In this document: one piece after another, positions 1-8,970 of the stretch
How the letters are laid out: every line of letters starts with the position of its first letter
How positions within the stretch are numbered: the stretch's first letter is position 1
Assembly (NCBI RefSeq): GCF_002161085.1
Contig: NZ_NFLU01000005.1
Coordinates: 62,001-126,000 of the forward strand
DNA from: Flavonifractor sp. An112
GTDB taxonomy: Bacteria; Bacillota; Clostridia; Oscillospirales; Oscillospiraceae
Length of the DNA: 64,000 bases
Direction: 5' to 3'
Translations under genes and position numbers: made by a program
The notes under the pieces: model-generated
Database searches by the model: none
What the model was told of the DNA's origin: nothing
Seen by the model: only the letters and a program-made list of their open reading frames with translations

Positions 1-1
1 G

Positions 2-184
2 GTCAGCTTCCGCCAGCGGAATGAGTATATGGTGGATCAGGCTGACTGTTTACTGGCGGTCTATGACAATGACCGTACTATCCGCAGCGGGACAGGTATG
101 ACGGTAAACTATGCCCAAAAAGTGGGAAAGCCGATTATCCTTATTCACCCAGATACTGGAAAGATTACAAATAGTCTATGTTAA
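2..184 (+). CDS. SLOG/DUF1273-family protein, C-terminal part (5' end outside window)
   Basis: Sixty codons run open from the window edge to TAA. The residues NEYMVDQADCLLAVYD, then SGTGMTVNYAQKVGKP and IILIHP, match the end of Firmicute SLOG-fold (DUF1273, YpsA-like) proteins, where a hydrophobic strand ending in YD precedes a Gly-rich turn and a second strand. SLOG domains bind nucleotides or nucleotide-derived ligands. Genes of this type are common cargo in integrative elements, so this may be the edge of another element. The N-terminus and upstream context cannot be seen. Confidence 0.6.
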   Translation, partial: VSFRQRNEYMVDQADCLLAVYDNDRTIRSGTGMTVNYAQKVGKPIILIHPDTGKITNSLC

Positions 185-637
185 AACAAAGGACAACTCA
201 TAATTGCCGATCCTTTTTAATAGCAGCCCTTTGTCGGGTAACGCTCCGCCTAACTACACGCAGGATACAAAGAAGTGCGGAAAGATTTTTTGCATGATTT
301 CCGCTTGCTTTGTGCCGTTTCCGCTCCATTCCATTTGCTTTCCGTCACTCTCTAAAGCTGCTATTTCCACGTGTTCCGCACCGCACTGTGGCTGAAAATG
401 TGGTCAAAAACGCTCCCTGTCCTTTGCCGGAGACGGTTCCCCGGCTGTGGTAGGGAGCCTCCTTATATCTCTGTATATCCGTTTTGCCAGTAAGAGCAGG
501 ACAAGGCAGGCGATTTCCGTTGTCTGCGGCTCAAGATTTACGCCGCTGTAAACAAAGCAAGAATGTCCCCACGGGTATCATAAAACAGATAGGCTTCCTG
601 ATTTCTCATGCAAAAGCGAAAGTTAAATCTAACCGTG
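185..637. other. Intergenic stretch, no convincing gene
   Basis: This 450-bp stretch lies between the SLOG fragment and the 3' end of the kinase-like gene. Short open frames exist on both strands. On the minus strand, one of about 50 codons ends at 254-256 and another, MRNQEAYLFYDTRGDILAL..., ends near 545. None has a ribosome site and a family I recognise. They may be decayed element genes. I see no tRNA or terminator. Confidence 0.4.
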
Positions 638-1243
638 TCACCAAGTGCCTCTGGCCCAGGTGATGATCTGTTCCGCTGTCCCCTCGATCCCCATCACAGA
701 ACTGTTGATGCAAAAATCGTAGTTCTCCGGCGCACCCCAGTTTCGCCCGGTATAGGTATCATAGTATTTCTTCCGCTGCTTATCAATTTTCCTGACGGCA
801 TCTTCCGCCTCTTTTTGCCCGATGCTCTCGATCTCCATCCGGCGTCTGACCCGGTCCTCAAAGGGGGCGCAGATGAACAGGCTGACCGTCGGGATGCCGG
901 TGGCGCGGAGAACAACATCGGCGCACCGCCCCACGATGATGCAGGGACCCATCCGGGCCAGTTCCAGGATCACCTGGCTCTGCATCTCAAACAGGATGTC
1001 CTCCGCCGGCTGGCCCTTCCGCACCTGTGGGCCGCCCTCATAGACGCCGGTAAACAGCCACGGGTTCGGGGCCTTTTCTTCCCTGCCCGCGAACAGTTCC
1101 TCCCGTACTTCCGCCTTCTGTGCCGCCAGCGTAATCAGTTCCCGGTCATAGCACCTGACGTTCAGTCTCTCCGCCAGCTGTTTCCCGATTTCCCGGCCGC
1201 CGCTGCCGAACTGTCGGCCCAAAGCGATGATTGACGTATTCAT
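638..1243 (-). CDS. Cytidylate kinase-like family protein
   Basis: A 201-residue protein opening with a beta strand and a glycine-rich P-loop, GRQFGSGGREIG, near residue 9. This is the nucleotide-binding signature of the cytidylate-kinase-like family (AAA_26). The later RRRMEIESIG and RKIDKQRKKYYDTYTG segments look like the lid and Arg-rich phosphate-binding region. True Cmk proteins phosphorylate CMP or dCMP; members of this side family have no settled substrate. It starts one base after the TetR gene on the same strand, so the two are surely co-transcribed. The pairing suggests the kinase answers the same inducer, but nothing in the sequence names a ligand. Confidence 0.8.
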   Translation of the reverse strand: MNTSIIALGRQFGSGGREIGKQLAERLNVRCYDRELITLAAQKAEVREELFAGREEKAPNPWLFTGVYEGGPQVRKGQPAEDILFEMQSQVILELARMGPCIIVGRCADVVLRATGIPTVSLFICAPFEDRVRRRMEIESIGQKEAEDAVRKIDKQRKKYYDTYTGRNWGAPENYDFCINSSVMGIEGTAEQIITWARGTW

Positions 1244-1244
1244 A

Positions 1245-1877
1245 TCACGTTTCCTCCCTGCAAGTCTGTTCTGCGGCCGGGTGCGGCTCCGCCATCCGCA
1301 GGGCCGCTCCCCGGACGTGGTCCTTCAAAAGCTGATCGGCAAACCGAATCAGCTCCTCGGGCGTTTCCTGAATGTTCCCCAGCAGCCACTCCTCCATCAT
1401 GCTTGCCAGCGCCCCCACATAGAACTTTGTCAGCAGATCAATTTCTCCGTCGGATACCTGATAGTTCAGTTCCTCGGCGATCCTTTGGATCGTGCCCTGT
1501 ATGATAACATGCACATCCGTCTGAAAGAATCGTTTCAGATGCTCCCGGCTGATGGAGTGCAGGGCGCACAGACACACCGCCCGGTTCTCCTGGAGGTACT
1601 GAAACATCTGGAGCAGGCCGTCCTGCCACAGCATGACTCCCTCGTGCTCCCGCAGCAGCGCCACAGCCTCCTGGTCGAACATCCAGCGCACCGCGTCGTA
1701 GATGTCCTCAAAGTGATAGTAGAAATGCTGCCGGGCCATGCTGCAGGACTGCATGATCTCCGCAACGGTGATTTTGTTCAGGGGCTTTTGTGCCATCAAC
1801 GCTTTCAATACGGCACAGATCTCCCGCTTGGCGGCCTCACTGGCCTCATATGTTCGTTTTTTCATCCCAACTGCCAC
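1245..1877 (-). CDS. TetR/AcrR family transcriptional regulator
   Basis: About 210 residues. The N-terminal helix-turn-helix reads KITVAEIMQSCSMARQHFYYHF, the classic TetR recognition helix. The C-terminal ligand domain is of the type found in DhaS-like Firmicute regulators, with the ending GALASMMEEWLLGNIQETPEELI. An alternative start, MKKRTYEAS, lies four codons in. The gene is divergent from the MMPL operon, with a 50-bp palindrome and that operon's promoter between them, so it probably represses both units. It shares the KITV...FYYHF signature with the TetR genes at 18.9 and 26.5 kb. The ligand is unknown. Confidence 0.88.
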   Translation of the reverse strand: MAVGMKKRTYEASEAAKREICAVLKALMAQKPLNKITVAEIMQSCSMARQHFYYHFEDIYDAVRWMFDQEAVALLREHEGVMLWQDGLLQMFQYLQENRAVCLCALHSISREHLKRFFQTDVHVIIQGTIQRIAEELNYQVSDGEIDLLTKFYVGALASMMEEWLLGNIQETPEELIRFADQLLKDHVRGAALRMAEPHPAAEQTCREET

Positions 1878-1935
1878 AGACCTTTCTTCTCGCTGTTTCC
1901 CTTATTTTAGCACAGCTTCTGGAACTTATCATAGA

Positions 1936-1985
1936 TGCAGAATGGGGTCAAGTGTCAGAAATCTGACACTTGACCCCATTCTGCA
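1936..1985. repeat. 50-bp perfect palindrome (24-bp arms, 2-nt centre)
   Basis: The left arm begins TGCAGAATGGGGTCAAGTG and the right arm is its exact reverse complement, with AA at the centre. It sits between the divergent TetR gene and the MMPL operon, two bases upstream of the operon's -35 box, and each arm carries TTGACC. It could be a regulator site, a REP/MITE-like element or a cruciform former. It is much longer than an ordinary TetR operator. Confidence 0.85.
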
Positions 1986-1987
1986 CC

Positions 1988-2016
1988 TTGTATTCTCTGG
2001 CCCGGTTTTCTATGCT
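1988..2016 (+). promoter_or_regulatory. Predicted sigma-A promoter of the MMPL operon
   Basis: TTGTAT, a 17-bp spacer, then TATGCT, ending 31 bases before the start codon at 2048. It directly abuts the palindrome, so a protein bound there could block or aid RNA polymerase. Confidence 0.55.
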
Positions 2017-2047
2017 GGAATGAGCAAATGGAAAGGAGCGCAGCGAT

Positions 2048-2368
2048 ATGACGGAGCAGTATCAAGTCACGATCCAGAGCCAGATGGGCCCGCGGGAGGG
2101 GGTTTTGACCCTCCGCTATCAGGGAAGCTACATCACCGGCTCACTGGATCTGGTGGGCTATGTCAACACAATTCAAGGCGTGCAGGCGGCGGATGGGACG
2201 CTTCATCTCTTCCATCCCATCCAAACGGCGGTGAGCACCATTCCCTGCGAGACCGTCCTGAACCTGCGGGCGGGAAACCTGCAGGGCGCATCCACCTCAA
2301 AATCCGCCCGGATGCGGTGGGAGGGCACTCTCATCCATCCAGAATCCCAGGAGGAGTCGGAACTGTGA
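2048..2368 (+). CDS. Small conserved-looking protein, first gene of the MMPL operon
   Basis: A 106-residue protein with no signal peptide or membrane segment. An AAAGGAG ribosome site lies about nine bases before the ATG. The sequence alternates hydrophobic and polar residues with many Gly and Thr (VLTLRYQGSYITGSLDLVGY), which suggests a small beta-sheet fold. I do not recognise the family. Its stop overlaps the GTG of the MMPL gene (GTGA), so translation is probably coupled. A regulatory or accessory role to the transporter is possible but is only inference from position. Confidence 0.7.
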   Translation: MTEQYQVTIQSQMGPREGVLTLRYQGSYITGSLDLVGYVNTIQGVQAADGTLHLFHPIQTAVSTIPCETVLNLRAGNLQGASTSKSARMRWEGTLIHPESQEESEL

Positions 2369-4869
2369 GTAAGGAAACGGGAAAGCCAACTTTTTTTGAG
2401 AAGCTGGCCACGGTCATCGTCGACAAGCGGAATCTGATTTTCTTCCTCTATGCCTGCGCCCTGATTTTTTGCCTGTTCTCTCGGAACTGGGTCAGCGTCT
2501 GCAACGACATCACAGAGTATCTGCCGGAGACCACGGAGACCCGCCAGGGCCTGACCCTCATGGAGGAGGAATTCACCACTTTCGGCACCGCCCGGGTCAT
2601 GGTTTCTCATGTGACCTATGAGATGGCGGAGGAGCTGGCGGCACAGATCGAGCAGATTGAGGGAGTTACTTCAGCCACCTTTGGGAGCGACACCACCGGC
2701 GTGGACTCAGAGGACAGCGACCCGGAGACGCCGGAGGACATCGCGGAATATTTCAAGGGGGCGGACGCCTTGATCTCCGTGACCTTTGACGGGGAGGAGA
2801 CGGACGAGATCAGCCTCACCGCCATGGCGGCCATCCGGGAACTGCTGGCGCCTTATGATTACTATATCGACAGCACTGTGGGCAGCTCCCAGGCGGATTC
2901 CCTGGCCAGCGAGATGGGGATCATTCTGGCGGTGGCGGCGGTGATCATCGTGCTGGTGCTGCTGCTCACCTCCCGCTCCTACGCGGAGATCCCGGTACTG
3001 CTGCTCACCTTCATCGCGGCAGCCCTGCTGAACCTGGGCACCAATTTTATCTTCGGGGAGATCTCCTTTGTGTCCAACTCGGTGACCGTGGTGCTGCAGC
3101 TGGCACTGGCCATAGACTATGCCATTATCATGCTCCACCGTTTCCTGGAGGAGCGGGAGCACGCCGGGGACCGAGAGGCCTGCATTGCGGCGGTGAGCGC
3201 CGCCATCCCCTCCATCTCCGCCAGCAGCCTCACCACCATCTCGGGGCTGGCGGCCATGATGTTCATGCAGTTCCGCATCGGCTTTGACATGGGCATCGTC
3301 CTCATCAAGGCCATCCTGTTCAGCATGCTCTCGGTCTTTACCCTGATGCCGGGCCTGCTCATGCTCTTCTCCAAGGCCATGGCCAGGACCCAGCACCGCA
3401 GCTTTATCCCCAAGATCGACCGCTGGGGCAGGTTTGCCCTGAAGCTGCGCTATGTGGGGGTGCCCCTGTTCGCCGTGGCCATCGTGGCGGGCTTTCTGCT
3501 GTCCAACCAGTGCCCCTATGTCTACGGCTACAGCCAGATCGAGACCGCCCGGCAGAACGAGACACAGATCGCCGAGGAGAAGGTCAACGAGACCTTCGGC
3601 ACCCAGAATGTGATGGCGCTGATCGTGCCGAAAGGGGACTATGCCAGCGAGAAGGCCCTGCTGAACCGGCTGGAGACCTACGACCAGGTGGACTATGCCA
3701 TGGGTCTGTCCAACGTGGAGGTCATGGACGGCTACATGCTCACCGACTCCCTGACGCCCCGGCAGTTTGCCGAGGCCACCGATATGGACTACGAACTGGT
3801 GTGCTTGGTCTATGCCGCCTACGCGGCGGAACAGGAGGAGTACGGCCGGATCGTGGGCGGCATAGACGACTATACCGTTCCCCTGATGGACATGTTCTTC
3901 TTTGCCTACGACAAGGTGGAGGAGGGCTATGTGGATCTGGACGAGGCGGATCAGGCGAATCTGGACGACCTCTATGACCAGCTGTCCGACGCCCAGGCGC
4001 AGCTACAAGGAGAACACTACACCCGGATGCTGGTCAGCCTGGACCTGCCGGAGGAGGGGGAGGAGACCTTCGCCTTCCTCCAGACCATCCACCAGGAGGC
4101 GGAGCGATACTATGACGCCGACCATGTCTATCTGGTGGGGGACTCCACCAGCGACTATGATCTGTCCACGTCCTTTGCCAGGGACAACGTGATGATCAGC
4201 GTGCTGTCGGTGGTTTTTGTCATCATCGTGCTGCTCTTCACCTTCCAATCCGTGGGCCTGCCCATCCTGCTGATCCTGGTGATTCAGGGCAGTATCTGGA
4301 TCAATTTCTCCTTCCCCGGGGTGACCCAGCAGCCGATTTTCTTTATGAGCTATCTGGTGGTGACCTCCATCCAGATGGGCGCCAACATCGACTACGCCAT
4401 CGTCATCTCCTCCTGGTACAACGAACTGAAAGAGAAGATGTCCCGGCGGGAGGCCATCATCCAGGCGCTGAACCTGTCCTTCCCCACGGTGCTCACCTCC
4501 GGAAGCATCCTGTCCGCCGCCGGGTTCCTGATCGGCCGGATCACCACGGAGCCCGCCATCGTGGGCATCGGGGAGTGCCTGTGCCGGGGGACGCTCATCT
4601 CCATGTTCCTGGTCATGTTCATCCTGCCCCAGATCCTGTACCTGGGGGACAGGATTGTGGAAAAGACCCGGTTCAACATCAAGGTCCCGGAGGTCAACCG
4701 CAGCGCCAGCGGAACCGTCTATGTGAACGGCCGGGTCCGGGGCCGGGTGTCCGGCATGGTGGACGCAAACATTCAAGGCGTGATTCGCGGAGATGTTTCC
4801 GGTATTCTGGAAACTGGAAGTTATCAGACTGAGGAGGTTCCCGAAAAAGATGAAACAGAAAGCCAGTAA
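2365..4869 (+). CDS. MMPL/RND-family transporter
   Basis: An 834-residue integral membrane protein. The GTG start overlaps the previous stop and is preceded by GGAGGAG at 2350-2356; the open frame extends further upstream but has no start signal there. The layout is RND-type: a membrane helix (LIFFLYACALIFCLF), a large extracytoplasmic loop, a helix bundle, then a second loop and bundle. Two matching Asp-Tyr motifs (AIDYAIIM near residue 250, NIDYAIVI near 675) are the proton-relay pairs of MmpL proteins. MMPL transporters move lipids or hydrophobic molecules to the cell surface. The last 60 residues form an unusual cytoplasmic tail rich in short G-V-x-G-x-V repeats, reminiscent of bactofilin-type beta repeats. 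The gene end overlaps the next gene by 20 bases. Confidence 0.88.
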   Translation: MSKETGKPTFFEKLATVIVDKRNLIFFLYACALIFCLFSRNWVSVCNDITEYLPETTETRQGLTLMEEEFTTFGTARVMVSHVTYEMAEELAAQIEQIEGVTSATFGSDTTGVDSEDSDPETPEDIAEYFKGADALISVTFDGEETDEISLTAMAAIRELLAPYDYYIDSTVGSSQADSLASEMGIILAVAAVIIVLVLLLTSRSYAEIPVLLLTFIAAALLNLGTNFIFGEISFVSNSVTVVLQLALAIDYAIIMLHRFLEEREHAGDREACIAAVSAAIPSISASSLTTISGLAAMMFMQFRIGFDMGIVLIKAILFSMLSVFTLMPGLLMLFSKAMARTQHRSFIPKIDRWGRFALKLRYVGVPLFAVAIVAGFLLSNQCPYVYGYSQIETARQNETQIAEEKVNETFGTQNVMALIVPKGDYASEKALLNRLETYDQVDYAMGLSNVEVMDGYMLTDSLTPRQFAEATDMDYELVCLVYAAYAAEQEEYGRIVGGIDDYTVPLMDMFFFAYDKVEEGYVDLDEADQANLDDLYDQLSDAQAQLQGEHYTRMLVSLDLPEEGEETFAFLQTIHQEAERYYDADHVYLVGDSTSDYDLSTSFARDNVMISVLSVVFVIIVLLFTFQSVGLPILLILVIQGSIWINFSFPGVTQQPIFFMSYLVVTSIQMGANIDYAIVISSWYNELKEKMSRREAIIQALNLSFPTVLTSGSILSAAGFLIGRITTEPAIVGIGECLCRGTLISMFLVMFILPQILYLGDRIVEKTRFNIKVPEVNRSASGTVYVNGRVRGRVSGMVDANIQGVIRGDVSGILETGSYQTEEVPEKDETESQ

Positions 4870-7800
4870 ATTCCTGAGCCTCCTGTTGGCGGCAATTCTG
4901 CTCCTTTCCCTCATGGCCCCAGCCGCTCTGGCGGCTGGGAGTGCCGATACCGTCTACCTCCGCACGGCGGAGGATCTGACGGAGTTCTCACAAAACTGCA
5001 CCCTGGACAGCTGGTCCCAGGGGAAAACCGTCTATCTGGAGGCGGACATCGACCTGACCGGCGTGGACTTTACCCCCATCCCCACCTTCGGCGGGACCTT
5101 CGAGGGGCAGGGACACACCATCTCCGGGCTGTTCCTCACGGGCAGCGGCAATGTACGGGGCCTGTTCCGGTACATACAGCCTACCGGCGCTGTACGGGAT
5201 CTCAACGTCACGGGCACCATCTCCCCCAGCGACCGCAAGAACACCCTGGGCGGCTTGGTGGGGGAAAACCAGGGGGCCATCACAAACTGCTCGTTTTCTG
5301 GGACGGTGAGCGGGGCAGACAGCATCGGCGGGATCGCGGGTATCAACGAGGCCCAGGGGCAGATCATCAACTGCACCTTCTCCGGCTCTGTCACCGGGGA
5401 GCACTATGTGGGCGGCATCGCCGGGCAGAACTACGGCTCCATCATCCAGTGTGAAAACAGCGGCAGCATCAACACCACGGAGGTGGATGCGGAGCTGAAC
5501 CTGGACAATTTGAATCAAGAACAGCTCAACGCCGCAGAGAATGTGCCCGTGTGTACCGACATCGGCGGCATCACTGGTTTCTCCTCCGGCATCCTGCAAA
5601 GCTGCGTCAACACCGGGGCGGTGGGCTATGCCCATGTGGGGTACAACATCGGCGGCATCGTGGGGCGGCAGTCCGGCTACCTGAACGGCTGCGCCAATTC
5701 CGGGACAATCTTGGGCCGGAAGGATGTGGGCGGCATCGCCGGACAGCTGGTGCCGGAGGTGCGGCTGCTCTACAACGAGGGACAGGTGGGCGACCTGCTG
5801 GACGAATTGGATGTGCTGCGCGAGTTGATCAGCCAGACGGGGGACGACGTCCGCGGCGCCTCCGATGAACTCTCGGAGCGGATGCAGGCCATCTCCGACC
5901 GGGCGGGAGAGGCCCAGGAGGCCATGAGTGATCTGATGGACTCCACCACAGACTGGGCCAATGAAAATATTGACGAGATCAATGACTTGTCCGCCCGGCT
6001 CTCCTGGCTCACGGACAAGACAGCGCCTATCCTGGATGACACCTCCGATGTTCTGGACCTGGCAGAAGAGTTGGCCGGGCAACTGAACGATGTGCTGGAT
6101 GAAGGCCGAGCGGCAGGCGAGATCGGTGCCGATACAGCGGCGGAAGCGGAACATGCGATTCAGGCGCTGCGTTCTTCTCTGCGCCAGGCCCGCGCCTCAC
6201 GAGATCAGCTTCAGTCCGCTCTGGACCACCTGAAACAGGTTCTGGGTCGAGGAGAGGACACCGGCCCGGCCGTGGAGGCGTTTTTTGAAGCCTTCAGTGT
6301 CTTTGCGGAGGACTGCAGCGGAGCGGCCGGAGCCGCCGCACAGGCGCTGCGCATTTTGTGGGACGCCCGCGGCCCGGAGGGGATGACCGAGGAGCAGCGG
6401 GAGGCGTGGGATTCGGCACTGGCCGGCGTTCAGAGCGGCCTTGCCCAGGCAGCGTCTGCCCTGCCGGAGCTGGGGAAGGCTCTGGTCCGGCTGGCGGACT
6501 CCTTGACCCATCCGGAGGAGTTTGGCGCGGCCCTGGAGGATGTGAAAGGGACTGGCAGTTCCCTTGCCGCCGCCCTCCGCTCCCTGGCGGATGCTGCCAA
6601 GGAGGGGCAGGACACCATCGGCAGTCTGCGGGACCTTTTGGAGCAAGGCGGAAATATTGGAAGCGCACTGGAGAAAGTCGGGAATACCGCAGAGGAAATC
6701 CTGGGGCAGGCGGCCGGGATCTGCAGGGACTTGGCGGATACCGTGGAGGAACTGTCCGAGATGCCCACCATCACCATTCAGCCCATCAGCAGCGAGATTC
6801 AGGAGCAGGGAGACGCCCTGGGAGACATCTTCTCCGGCCTGCTGGACGACGGGGACGCCCTGCGGGAGTCCATGTCCAGCAGCACGGACATCCTGCTGGA
6901 CGATCTGGACGCCATCAATGAACAGTTCGGTGTCATTACCGACTTGCTGCGGGATATTCTGGATGGTTCCGGCGAGGAGGTTGAGGATCGCTTTGAAGAT
7001 GTGTCGGACGAAGCGCCCGAGACCACAGATACGGGGTATCTGTCCAATGCCCGGAACGACGGAACTGTGGAGGGCGACATCAATGTGGCCGGGATCGTGG
7101 GCTCCATGGCCATCGAGTACGACTTTGACCCGGAGGACGATCTGATCCAGGAAGGCGACCGCTCTCTGGACTTCCGGTATCAGACCAAAGCCGTGGTCGC
7201 CGCCTGTATCAATACGGGAGAGATCACCGGAAAACAGGACTACACCGGCGGTATCGTGGGTCTGATGGATCTGGGACGAGTCGGGAACTGCGAAAATTAC
7301 GGCGCGGTCTTCAGCAGCAACGGCGACTACGTGGGGGGCATTGCCGGTGCCTCTTGGGGCAGCATCCGGGACAGCTGGAGTAAGTGCCGCCTGTCCGGCG
7401 GGGACTATGTGGGCGGCGTGGCCGGACTGGGGGCCACCCTGGTGAACTGCCATACGCTGGTGACCATCGACGAGGGCTCCGCCTATCTGGGCGCTGTGGC
7501 GGGAGACGTGGACAGCGATGGCACAGTGTCAGGCAACACATTCACCAGCGAGAGCCTGGGCGCTCTGGACGGCATCAGTTATGCCGGGAAAGCGGAGCCG
7601 GTGGATTTTGACACCCTTTGCAGCACGGAGGGCGTTCCGGAGCTGTTTTCCCAGCTGGAGCTAACCTTTGTGGCCGACGGGGTCACTGTGGCCGTGGTTC
7701 CCTTCCAGTATTGGAAGGGAATCGAAGCCCTGCCGGAGATCCCAGCGAAAAAGGGGTATTCTGCGTCTTGGCCAGACTTGGACTATACCCATCTGACTGC

Positions 7801-8272
7801 CAGCCGGACCCTGGAAGCGGAATACACACCCTACACCTCTGCCCTGACCGACGGCGGAGAACTGCCGGAGATCCTGGTGGACGGCAGTTTCAGCAGCCGG
7901 GCGGAGGTCTCCCACACAACGGAGGATGTGACCTGGACCGATGACCAGGGGCAGTCTCATAGCGCCACCGCCTATACTGTCACCGTAGAGGACCCGGATC
8001 TGGAGCAGGTGTCCTACACAGTCCACTACCGCCTGCCGGACTCCGGTAAACGCTGGGCCCTGTGGGTACAGGACGAGAACGGCTGGTCACAGGCAGATTT
8101 TACAATCGACGGGCAATATCTGCTGCTTACCAGTCAGGCCGAGGAGATCACCTTCTGCGTGACAGAGCGGCCCGGCAGCCTCTTTGCCTGGATTGCCGCC
8201 GGGGCAGGTTGCCTGATCCTTTTGGCAATTATCTTCTATGGATCACGCCGCATTCACAAAAAGAGGCATTGA
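4850..8272 (+). CDS. Large surface protein: GLUG repeats, long helical insert, C-terminal membrane anchor
   Basis: 1140 residues. The start at 4850 is chosen because it gives MKQK plus a clean signal peptide (FLSLLLAAILLLSLMAPAALAA), with GAGGAGG about 15 bases upstream. Residues about 95-310 hold GLUG-type repeats (GGIAGINEAQGQIINC, GGIAGQNYGSIIQC). Residues about 314-725 are a Glu/Asp/Leu/Ala-rich helical or coiled-coil insert. A second GLUG set follows, then beta-rich domains, a C-terminal membrane helix (LFAWIAAGAGCLILLAIIFYG) and a basic tail. The protein should sit outside the cell, anchored at its C-terminus. Co-translation with the MMPL transporter suggests it is a periplasm-spanning or cell-wall partner, comparable in idea to YhgE/Pip-type helical export proteins. 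Function is inferred. Confidence 0.8.
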   Translation: MKQKASKFLSLLLAAILLLSLMAPAALAAGSADTVYLRTAEDLTEFSQNCTLDSWSQGKTVYLEADIDLTGVDFTPIPTFGGTFEGQGHTISGLFLTGSGNVRGLFRYIQPTGAVRDLNVTGTISPSDRKNTLGGLVGENQGAITNCSFSGTVSGADSIGGIAGINEAQGQIINCTFSGSVTGEHYVGGIAGQNYGSIIQCENSGSINTTEVDAELNLDNLNQEQLNAAENVPVCTDIGGITGFSSGILQSCVNTGAVGYAHVGYNIGGIVGRQSGYLNGCANSGTILGRKDVGGIAGQLVPEVRLLYNEGQVGDLLDELDVLRELISQTGDDVRGASDELSERMQAISDRAGEAQEAMSDLMDSTTDWANENIDEINDLSARLSWLTDKTAPILDDTSDVLDLAEELAGQLNDVLDEGRAAGEIGADTAAEAEHAIQALRSSLRQARASRDQLQSALDHLKQVLGRGEDTGPAVEAFFEAFSVFAEDCSGAAGAAAQALRILWDARGPEGMTEEQREAWDSALAGVQSGLAQAASALPELGKALVRLADSLTHPEEFGAALEDVKGTGSSLAAALRSLADAAKEGQDTIGSLRDLLEQGGNIGSALEKVGNTAEEILGQAAGICRDLADTVEELSEMPTITIQPISSEIQEQGDALGDIFSGLLDDGDALRESMSSSTDILLDDLDAINEQFGVITDLLRDILDGSGEEVEDRFEDVSDEAPETTDTGYLSNARNDGTVEGDINVAGIVGSMAIEYDFDPEDDLIQEGDRSLDFRYQTKAVVAACINTGEITGKQDYTGGIVGLMDLGRVGNCENYGAVFSSNGDYVGGIAGASWGSIRDSWSKCRLSGGDYVGGVAGLGATLVNCHTLVTIDEGSAYLGAVAGDVDSDGTVSGNTFTSESLGALDGISYAGKAEPVDFDTLCSTEGVPELFSQLELTFVADGVTVAVVPFQYWKGIEALPEIPAKKGYSASWPDLDYTHLTASRTLEAEYTPYTSALTDGGELPEILVDGSFSSRAEVSHTTEDVTWTDDQGQSHSATAYTVTVEDPDLEQVSYTVHYRLPDSGKRWALWVQDENGWSQADFTIDGQYLLLTSQAEEITFCVTERPGSLFAWIAAGAGCLILLAIIFYGSRRIHKKRH

Positions 8273-8309
8273 GCCCATGTATGGGAGGCAAGCCAATGAA
8301 ATATAAAAA

Positions 8310-8857
8310 TTAAGTTTTCCAGATATAGATGGTATCAAGCTGATCCATAGCCTGCGCCGACTTGCCCAGGTGCCGATTTTGGCGTTTCGATGAAATATAC
8401 AACAGAGGAGGAGATCCAGGTTCTATTTGCGGGCGCTGACGACTATTTGGATTGCGGTGTTGTCTTGGACCCCGAACGTTGTCTGGCTCATATCACAGCT
8501 ATCACACGACGCTATCTTTGGAAAGATCGCCCAGAGCGCGCAGCGGTTCTTATTCCAGGAAACGGCCTCAAAATTAACTTGAAAAGAGGAAGGGCTTACT
8601 TTCATGGGGAAAATCTCAGTCTTACGCCGAAGCAGTTTATCGTCTTGCAGATCCTTGTGGAACGTATGGGTGAAGTAGTTACAAAGGAAGAACTTTGTGA
8701 GGCCGCTTGGGAAACAGATCATGATGTCTATGCGGATGATGCTCTCAAATACCATGTCAGGGAGATCCGCAGGAAACTCGGCTAACATGGTATGGAGGAT
8801 CTGATCGAGACCGTCTTGGGTGTAGGATGCCAGCTTTCTCTGGGAGAAAACAGTTAA
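8310..8857 (+). pseudogene. OmpR-type response regulator remnant (N-terminus missing, frameshift, premature stop)
   Basis: Reading from 8310, LSFPDIDGIKLIHSLRRLAQVPILAF is the middle of a receiver domain (phospho-Asp in PDIDG) and then hits TGA near 8389. The frame shifts to KYTTEEEIQVLFAGADDYLD, the receiver's end, and continues into a winged-helix DNA-binding domain (LTPKQFIVLQILV...VVTKEELCEAAW...HVREIRRKL). That frame meets TAA at 8783, yet the downstream codons (LIETVLGVGCQLSL) still encode the family's last strand up to 8857. The first 45 or so residues are absent. The gene is clearly dead. It lies just behind the surface-protein gene and may be what is left of that operon's own regulator or of a passing element. 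Confidence 0.8.
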
Positions 8858-8913
8858 GGGTGGTGAGAAACTCAAATTTTACTGGGCAGTAAACAAGAAA
8901 ACCTCTGTCCCAT

Positions 8914-8941
8914 TTGCAGACTTTCCATCCTCCGCTATACT
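8914..8941 (+). promoter_or_regulatory. Predicted sigma-A promoter
   Basis: TTGCAG, a 16-bp spacer, then TATACT. It ends about 30 bases before the start codon at 8971. Confidence 0.45.
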
Positions 8942-8970
8942 GAAGACAGAAAAAGAATGGAAATACGGCG

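Noticed and set aside
4988-7453. Long minus-strand open frames opposite the GLUG surface protein
   Set aside because: They mirror a GC-rich coding gene, have no ribosome sites and their residue use is not protein-like.
8383-8400. In-frame TGA in the response regulator as a selenocysteine codon, given selA/selB nearby
   Set aside because: The reading frame is shifted after the TGA and a TAA follows later, so this is decay; receiver domains have no Sec at this point.
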